From Anastatus disparis (Eukaryota; Arthropoda; Insecta; Hymenoptera; Eupelmidae), in NCBI GenBank assembly GCA_017163975.1, contig JAFFSR010000086.1, positions 124,001-188,000 of the forward strand: a stretch of 64,000 bases of DNA, given 5' to 3'. The position numbers were made by a program, and so were the translations under genes. Position 1 is the first letter of the stretch; the number at the start of each line of letters is the position of its first letter. The notes beneath the pieces are model-generated. The model saw only the letters and a list, made by a program, of their open reading frames with translations, ran no database searches and had not been told where the DNA came from. Shown here piece after piece: positions 57,166 to 64,000 of this stretch.

Positions 57166-57964
57166 AAATTAAAATAATTTCGAATAATTATTACATATAA
57201 ATTAACATTATTACAAAAAAATTGTTTTTTTAAGTTTTTTACATATTTATACGCAAATGAATTACAATTTTACTAGTCTTTTTGTAGATTTATATTAGAT
57301 CTTATGTTCTCCACACATTCAGTATCAAGATTTCAAATTGACAGTTGATTGGGACGTTATGAAAACTTAAGTAATATTTTATAACTGGCTTAGTTTTATA
57401 TTTTAATTATTATATGTTCAAAACAAGAATTTAAAAAAATGTCATAATCCATTCATTTTAAATTCCGTTACAGAGAAAAAAGGAATTTTAACCGTATTTG
57501 CCTTAAAACACACAACATGTATCATTCATATTAGAAATAAATCTGTATTTATGTTTCTATTATATATTCTTCTAACTCAACATTATACAAGCCAACATTT
57601 TCATTTTGAAAGACGAAATTTTGAAAATCAATATTTTTGAGTTCTGCAGCAAACTTAACAATTTAAACGAGAAACTGAAGTTGTTGCTATATGATATAAA
57701 ATGCAAATTTAGATTAATATATAATTTTACTAAAAAACGTTTTTTATTTGTGATAAGATAAGTTTATTTAAAACAATATTTATATTATTATTTTCTGTTC
57801 GTTTTTATTAAAGTACATATAAGTCACTTTAAAATCTGCAGATCTAATTGAATTTTAAATTATACACAATTTATCATTCAATTATAATTACAAATAATTT
57901 TCATGATCACTAATGTAAATAATAATAAAATAATGTTCGCTTTATATATATAGGTATATACATA
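57166..57964. other. AT-rich stretch, no gene
   Basis: Nothing recognisable beyond low-complexity AT runs. Confidence 0.5.
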
Positions 57965-58132
57965 CGCTGACAGAAAAGATATCTGGATCCTCTTGGATAC
58001 AGCTTAAAATTTGTGAAGCAAGAAATTAATTTAAACATCTACTTACCTACATCTAAGAAATCATTTTTCCATTTGAATGATCACATCAAATCGGAGTAAT
58101 TCTTTTGCTTCGAGAAATCTTTTCTGTCAATG
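57965..58132. mobile_element. Small MITE with TGACAGAAAAGAT ends, TA target
   Basis: Left CGCTGACAGAAAAGAT and complemented right CATTGACAGAAAAGAT, flanked by TA inside GTATATACAT on both sides. Size (168 bp) and target fit a Tc1/mariner-type MITE. Confidence 0.75.
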
Positions 58133-58166
58133 TATATACATATATCATGCATAATATAACGTTTAA

Positions 58167-58547
58167 GAGGAGGTCGAGTATATCTGTTCTTTTCTAATCA
58201 AAGAATTGATTTTATTATAAAAACTAATAATTTTAGCAAAAAATTAAGAGAAAGCCGCATTTTGTATAAAAAAAAGCAATATCTTCATTGATGAGAGAGA
58301 ATTAATTTCATCGTTTCATTTCCAAGAAAACCTTGAAAAACTTAAAACACAGAGGTTAGGGTAAAAAATTTGGTTTTTCAAGGTTTTCTTGAAATCGAAG
58401 CAATAAAATTAATTTTTTCTTATTAAAGAAAATTTTGCTTTTCCTGATACGAGATGCGGCTTTCTCTTTATTTTTTGCTAAAGTTATTAGTTTTAGCTAA
58501 AAATTAATTATTTGATTAGAAAAGGACAAAGATACGTGACCTCCTCT
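58167..58547. mobile_element. TTAA-flanked palindromic MITE, family A, copy 4
   Basis: TTAA at 58163-58166 and 58548-58551. Ends GAGGAGGTCGAGTATATCTG and, complemented, GAGGAGGTCACGTATCTTTG. It has the same length (381 bp) as copy 3. Confidence 0.93.
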
Positions 58548-58551
58548 TAAC

Positions 58552-59100
58552 AGTTTAACGTACGATTTACAACCAAGCTTCAAGTTGTTTGTAAAATTTG
58601 TCGATAAAATCGGCTTAGCGCTTCAGTTTAGAAGATTTTCGTCGTTGCGTCAACATGATCTCTGATAACGTTCGTGATATTCGATAGTATTTGCTAAAAA
58701 ATGATTGCTACGCATGCGCGCGTCGGCGTTAAGCTTGTCGCTAGACGTTACGGTATTACTGAATTAGCCCCCAGTGTAGCTATCTCGTGCAAATAAGTCA
58801 TAAATGGTGCGCAGTATATACGCTCTATAGGTTTGTCCGCACGAAATAGCCACGCAGGTTTTATCAAGAAATCATTAAGGTTAGATAGGTACTGTAACGT
58901 AGTAGTTCACTGTATATACAGTGCACAGCTCTACCGTCGAACTACAGCTGGTGGGGATAAGTGTAATATGATCCGTCAAAATTCACAAACGTGCTCCATT
59001 CTGGACTCGTAAGACATGGAGTCGATTAGGTTTTACACGGTGTTATTTACGAAATAAAGCAATGGAAGCAACAACGTTGAATAACATGCGTTTAGCCAAT
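58552..59100. other. GC-richer, CpG-containing block of unknown nature
   Basis: Markedly less AT-rich than its surroundings, with several CpG-containing words (ACGCATGCGCGCGTCGGCG). It has a loose inverted pair CTATCTCGTGC and GCACGAAATAG, and TGTATATACAGTGCACAG. No frame longer than about 40 codons is convincing. It may be a fragment of a promoter, an exon or an older element. Confidence 0.4.
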
Positions 59101-60600
59101 ACTATCATACATTAGTTTCACTTATAAGAAACGTATCCGTTAAAGCATGCGGGAACAATAGTAATAGCAATTTGAACAACGAATTTTTCTTATTCATAAA
59201 GTTGAACACAATCATATTTCATATTTATTTTATAACTAATTAAGATAAATTCTAATAGAGATAATGAGAGACAGAAAGAAAATTAACATATTAGTTAATT
59301 TTACGATAGTATGAGATACATCAATATTTATTTATTTGACATTTTAATAGATGAATGTTTATACATAATTCGCACTGTTAAAAAATTAAAATTGCGGCAA
59401 GTCAGGTATAGTATGTTCCATTTATTATTCAGAACATACACAAACTTTAGGGGTGTAATCTAGACGTAAAACTTATGAAATTTTTGTAATTTTTCAAATT
59501 CTTTGCTGATTAAAATTTTTAATGTACTTCATACTTAAAAATCGTAAATTTTAGATAATAAGTTAATGAAATACTTTTAAAAAAAAATAGCATTTTAAAT
59601 AGTAATGAATTTTTGCGAATTATATTACGAAGGTTATTTTTTAATTTTTCCATAAAAAACTAACAAGTTTTATGAGCAACGAGGAAAATTCCTGAAAACT
59701 TTTTAATTTTTTTAAGAAAAAAACTTTTAGAAAAAATATATTAAGATTTTTTTTATTAAAAATTTTTTGAACAATATAATTGAATTTTATAGATCCTAAA
59801 ACATATTTACTAAAAATTATTTGAACAATATCATTGAATTTCATAGATCGTAAAACATATTTACTAAAAATTATTTGAACAATATAATTGAATTTCATAG
59901 ATCGTAAAACATATTTACTAAAAATTAAATAAAAAAAATTTCAAGATAATTTTTTTGTTTTTTCAATCAAGAGAACTATTTATTTATTTATCTGTTTATT
60001 TAATTATCAAAACAATCACAAAATAATATCTTGCTCCTCAAAAATGAAAAAAATAACACTGAATCTCAAACAAGTTTTATTATTTCTTTTCATATATAAT
60101 CCTGTTAAATATTTATAAATCAAACTTTTTCAAAAATGAAATGGGATTAATGCTATCAGCAGCATATTACTGTTTATAAAATTATTATTCAAACAATTAT
60201 CTAACAAGTTAAAGAGAATTTATAACTTCGAAAATATTGAAAATTTGATCTCCCAAAAAACTATGTAATAAAATTGATTTATTATCTTTTTATACTTATA
60301 TCTAGCAAAAATTGTCGTAGTATATTTGCAAAACCAGACTACTTTTATACGAAAAATGCTATTAAATTCTAAATTCTTTTTAATTAATGTATGAACTTTT
60401 TTAAATATTCACAAATTTCAAACATTGTAGAGACGTAAAACTAGATTGGTTTTTAGTTTATTATTTAAAAATATACATCAAATAAAAAATCTTACGTATA
60501 TACGCATATACGTATACATTAAGACATTAGTAGCGAGTCCCTTTTTCCAATTTTGAAATCTATACAAATGAATAAGAAAATCTTTTGGACTATAGTACTA
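59101..60600. other. AT-rich stretch with a 54-bp tandem repeat
   Basis: Three copies of a 54-bp unit (starting 59769, 59823 and 59877) contain GAACAATATAATTGAATTTC. The unit is 18 codons, which keeps a minus-strand frame open (59641-59898) without making it a gene. Otherwise nothing is seen. Confidence 0.7.
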
Positions 60601-60602
60601 AT

Positions 60603-60840
60603 ATAGGGATTCCGGCTAGAGTGCAAATTAGCGCCAGAGCGAAGCGAGGGCGCTAAATTCACACGAGGACCGTGAATCCCCTATTTTGCGCCCGTGGTAC
60701 AAATATTGCTTTTTTATCCAAAGGGTGAAAAATTCGATTTCTATGCTTGTCAAGCGGGCGCAAATAGTACATTCTCGCCCTAGGGCGAGTATAGAAAATC
60801 GAATTTTGCGCCCTGAGGGTCAAAAAAGTATTTTTATAAC
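60603..60840. other. GC-rich palindromic block
   Basis: Contains TTAGCGCC (60628-60635) paired with GGCGCTAA (60649-60656), a perfect 16-bp palindrome CTCGCCCTAGGGCGAG (60774-60789), and outer arms AAATTCGATTTCTAT and ATAGAAAATCGAATTT around it. The open frame 60686-60910 runs through the palindrome and is not supported as a gene. Confidence 0.6.
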
Positions 60841-61080
60841 TCTAATTAAAATAAAAGTGTTCGATGATTTTGATAATGAAACAAGTATTGAGAATATTTT
60901 TTCAATATAATTTGCATTTATTTTATTTGATCACATTAATAATTGTATTACATAAATTATTAAAATATTGTTCAAATACAATATTGTTAAGTCCTGGCTT
61001 CCACCAAGACTAAATTAAAATAAATAATTTAGAATAAATAATAATATGTTATGATTGTATAAGATTTCAAATATTTAATG

Positions 61081-61468
61081 TTGCACAGGTTGTGTATCTC
61101 TGTCCTTTTCTAATCAAAGAATTAATTTTTTTGCAAAAACTAATGATTGTAGCAAAAAAGTAAGAAGATAGCCCCATCTTGTATCATAAAAAGCAATATT
61201 TTCTTTAATAGAGAAAAATTATTTTCATCGATTCGTTTTGAAGAAAACCTTGAGAAACTTCAAAAATAGAGGTCAGGATGGACAGTTCAGTTTCTCAAAG
61301 TTTTCTTAAAAACGAAGCGATAAAAATAATTTTTTCTTATATATGAAAATATTGCTTTTTACTATACGAGTTGGGGCTTTCTTCTTATTTTTTGCTACAA
61401 TTATTAGGTTTTGCAGAAAAATGGATTTTTCAGTTAGAAGAGGATAGAGATATACGACCTGCTATTAA
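61081..61468. mobile_element. TTAA-type palindromic MITE, family A, copy 5, degraded left end
   Basis: The subterminal GTATCTCTGTCCTTTTCTAA and the arms match the family. The right end CGACCTGCTATTAA keeps TTAA and the left end (TTGCACAGG) does not. Confidence 0.85.
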
Positions 61469-62289
61469 TAATGAAAGTAAGTCAATTTTAAACAATATTA
61501 AATATTCTTAAAAATGTATGCAATTTAGTAGTGGAAAAAGCTCCAACAATATTCGATTGAGTGAGATCGCTCTCATTATTGGAAATTATATAATTAGAAA
61601 ATATCTGATATAATTTGTTACTTAAAATAAATAACTTTATGAAATATTATTCCTTCAATAAAGCATAATATGTCAATATTTAAAATTTACTAGAATATTT
61701 CCGTGTACTGTACTAGTTTCAATATTTTTGCAAATTTCAATTGATGAATAAAATATTTACGTAAATGTAGAAAATCTAAACATAATTATTTTTATAGATT
61801 ATTATGAATTGTACAGGAAGTAAAAATATTGTACAAACTTTTAAGCTTGAAACCATGAAGTATTTATCCATAGGTCTAGTTATTAATTTTGTAACTTTTA
61901 ATTGAATTTAAAAACATTATACATCAAATTAAAATAAAAACAGAACATAGTAAAGAAAAAATAATTACAAAATATTAGTAGATAAGCTGGGACGGTTTTT
62001 GTGCAGTGCGCTAGAAGTGTTAGGCCGGTTCTGGTGCAGTGCAATACTGGCTCACCTTGCATTATTGATTCATTTTTGCATTACTGACGCCGATAAGGTA
62101 GAAAATATGCCAATATGTGAATATTTTATAAATCAATAATTTTTATTATTTATAAGTATTCCTCTCTAATTGAAAGAATTTTTAGTAAAAATTTTAAGTA
62201 AAAAATTTTAGAAAAAAAAATTTTATAATAAATAATTATTTATTATTATTATTTATTATTATTAAGATTGTTTAAAAATTTACCCACAT
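61469..62289. other. AT-rich stretch, no gene
   Basis: One GC-richer patch at about 61985-62095 has GTGCAGTGCGCTAG and GTGCAGTGCAATAC as a direct repeat. Nothing else is recognised. Confidence 0.5.
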
Positions 62290-63045
62290 AGCATGAAATA
62301 TTTATAAAAGCTTTCAATAATATTTGCAAGGAAAGAATGAAAAATTGTTGAAAGTCCGCTATGTCCGGAAAAAAAATTTTCATGAAAGATTTAGGAAAGA
62401 TTTCAGCAATATTTACGGTAATATTTCAATAAAATATTTATTAAAGATTTTCACAATCTTTCATTGCAAGATTATCACTGTTTTAAAAATCTTTCATGAA
62501 AGATTTATGAATGAATTCGGCAATATTTACGGTAATATTTTAAGAAAATATTTATTAAAGATTTCCACAATCTTTCATTGCAAGATTATCACTGTTTCAA
62601 AAATCTTTTATGAAAGATTTATGAAAGATTTTAGCAATATCAACAGTAATATTTCAAGAAAATATTTACTCAAGATTTCTACAATCTTTCATTGCAAGAT
62701 TATGACAGTTTTGAAAATCTTTCATGAAAGATTTAGGAAAGATTTTAGCAATATTGACGGTAATTTTACAAAAAAATATTAATAAAAGATTTTCACAATC
62801 TTTCATTGCAAGATTACCACAGTTTTAAAAATCTTTCATGAAAGATTTATGAAAGAATTCAGCAATATTTACGGTAATATTTCAAGAAAATACTTAAGAA
62901 AGATTTCTACAATCTTTCATTGCAAGATTATTAACGTGATACAAATCTTTCATTAAAGATTTATGAATGATTTCAGCAATATCTATGATAAAGTATTTCA
63001 AAAAAATATTTCTGAAAGATTTTTACAATCTTTTATTACGGTGAT
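62290..63045 (+). repeat. 114-bp satellite, first block
   Basis: CATGAAAG-type landmarks recur every 114 bases (62381, 62495, 62609, 62723, 62837, 62951). Each unit contains the palindrome AATCTTTCATGAAAGATT, TTTACGGTAATATTT and AATCTTTCATTGCAAGATT. 114 is 38 codons, so a 152-codon frame stays open (62324-62782). It is a translation of the repeat and no gene is called. Confidence 0.95.
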
Positions 63046-63055
63046 ATCGATATAT

Positions 63056-63115
63056 CACACACACATGCACACACACGCGCGCGCGCACGCACGGACACAC
63101 ACACATAACACACAT
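63056..63115. repeat. (AC)n/(GC)n microsatellite
   Basis: Alternating CACACA, GCGCGC and CACACA tracts. Confidence 0.9.
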
Positions 63116-63530
63116 ATACTCATAATAATTATAATTTTTATTTTCATTATACTATATTATATTTTAACACATTATACTTCTACATGAAATACGTATCCGC
63201 ATACATGATTTTACATTCACTTATAAAATCGCATTTATATTCGATAAGATGAGCGCTGTACATGTATGCACTAATCAGATCTTTTGCCTGATATAGTGAG
63301 TGAGGTATCCTCTTACCACTTGTGGACAAAACGCGTATCGAACGCGCGCCCTCCTATAGGCATGATAAGAAAACTCAATCTTTAAAGGAAAATAACTCCT
63401 AAAAATATTTCGTTAAAAGATTTCTGAAATATTTTAACAAGTTTTCCAAATCATTTCGAATAAATATTGACACAATATTTAAAGGCCAGATTTAAGCAAT
63501 CAAATAAATCTTTTATTGCAATATTGTAAC
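63116..63530. other. Spacer between satellite blocks with a tRNA-like T-arm
   Basis: On the minus strand GCGCG-TTCGATA-CGCGT (about 63328-63348) has the shape of a tRNA T-arm/B-box, followed by TTTTGTCCA. No A-box or anticodon arm was found, so at most this is a remnant of a tRNA-derived SINE. Confidence 0.3.
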
Positions 63531-64000
63531 TATCATAAAAATCTTTCATGAAAGATTTCAGCAATATCAACAGTAATATTTCGGGAAAATATTTCTGAAA
63601 TATTTCTACAATCTTTCATTGCAAGATTATCACTATTTTAAAATCTTTCATGAAATATTTATGAAAGAATTCAGCAATATTTACGGTAATATTTCAAAAT
63701 GATATTTATTAAAGATTTCCACAATCTTTTACTGTAAGATTATCACTGTTTTGAAGATCTTTCATGAAAGATTTATGAAAGAGTACGGCAATATTTACGG
63801 TAATATTTCAAGAAAATATATATTGAAGATTTCCACAATCATTCATTGCAAGATTATCACTGTTTCAAAAATCTTTCATGAAAGATTTATGAAAGATTTT
63901 AGCAATATCAACACTAATATTTCAAGAAAATATTTACTTAAGATTTCTACAATCTTTCATTGCAAGATTATGACAGTTTTAAAAATCTTTCATGAAAGAT
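63531..64000 (+). repeat. 114-bp satellite, second block (continues beyond the window)
   Basis: The same unit, with landmarks at 63547, 63649, 63763, 63877 and 63991. The first interval is 102 because 12 bases are missing. The array runs off the window edge. Confidence 0.95.

Noticed and set aside
60686..60910. 74-codon frame
   Set aside because: It runs through the GC-rich palindrome, and both halves are complementary DNA rather than protein-like.
62324..62782. 152-codon frame near the right end
   Set aside because: It is a 38-residue repeat produced by the 114-bp satellite.
63320..63390. Possible tRNA gene on the minus strand
   Set aside because: Only a T-arm-like stem-loop is present. 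The A-box, D-arm and anticodon arm are missing.

Overview
This is eukaryotic, almost certainly arthropod (probably insect) DNA. It is very AT-rich and has no operons or ribosome-binding sites. Every recognisable coding sequence belongs to a mobile element: two LTR retrotransposons, a Helitron, a DNA-transposon gene family and a Ulp1-like protease. Many palindromic (foldback or MITE) elements lie around and inside them. The species cannot be named from the sequence. No intact host gene, rRNA, complete tRNA or CRISPR array was found.

Layout. 1-3418: a broken coiled-coil ORF, then a 1.37-kb foldback element with TA-type ends and a TTAA-flanked MITE at its centre. 3419-14169: an LTR retrotransposon with two 624-bp LTRs and an ATAT target duplication. 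Its gag has five in-frame stops, its pol has lost most of RT, RNase H and integrase, and its 3' part is invaded by a 2.4-kb block with an Inr+DPE promoter signature. 14618-18644: a decayed Helitron (minus strand) and a divergent C2H2 zinc-finger fragment. 19071-20716: G-rich clusters, two matched hairpins and a second coiled-coil ORF. 20888-26405: a gypsy-type retrotransposon (413-bp LTRs, gag-PR-RT-RNaseH-IN order) split by a TTAA MITE. 27070-30482: a 3.4-kb degenerate minisatellite.

30487-53734: the most unusual object, a 23.2-kb structure with terminal inverted repeats of about 5.6 and 7.1 kb, bounded by CTAGCAAAAAATACC ends and a possible TTTA duplication. Its core holds a C48 (Ulp1-like) protease ORF, split by a 5.6-kb palindromic transposon (37262-42895) that carries two diverging copies of a transposase-like gene. 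That transposon's subterminal 122-bp repeats hold about 18 TCAAGGTCA-like motifs, the extended half-site of FTZ-F1/SF-1/ERR nuclear receptors. The two arms of the giant repeat serve as empty-site references for one another, so insertions and target duplications can be read directly (TTAA, TTA, AAT, ATTA and an 8-bp hAT-like site). 53735-57165 is an extra tandem copy of the right end with two more insertions. 57166-64000 is AT-rich with more MITEs, a 54-bp and a 114-bp tandem repeat, and a GC-richer block of unknown nature.

The genes do not form a pathway. The window is a nested transposon graveyard whose order of insertion can largely be reconstructed.
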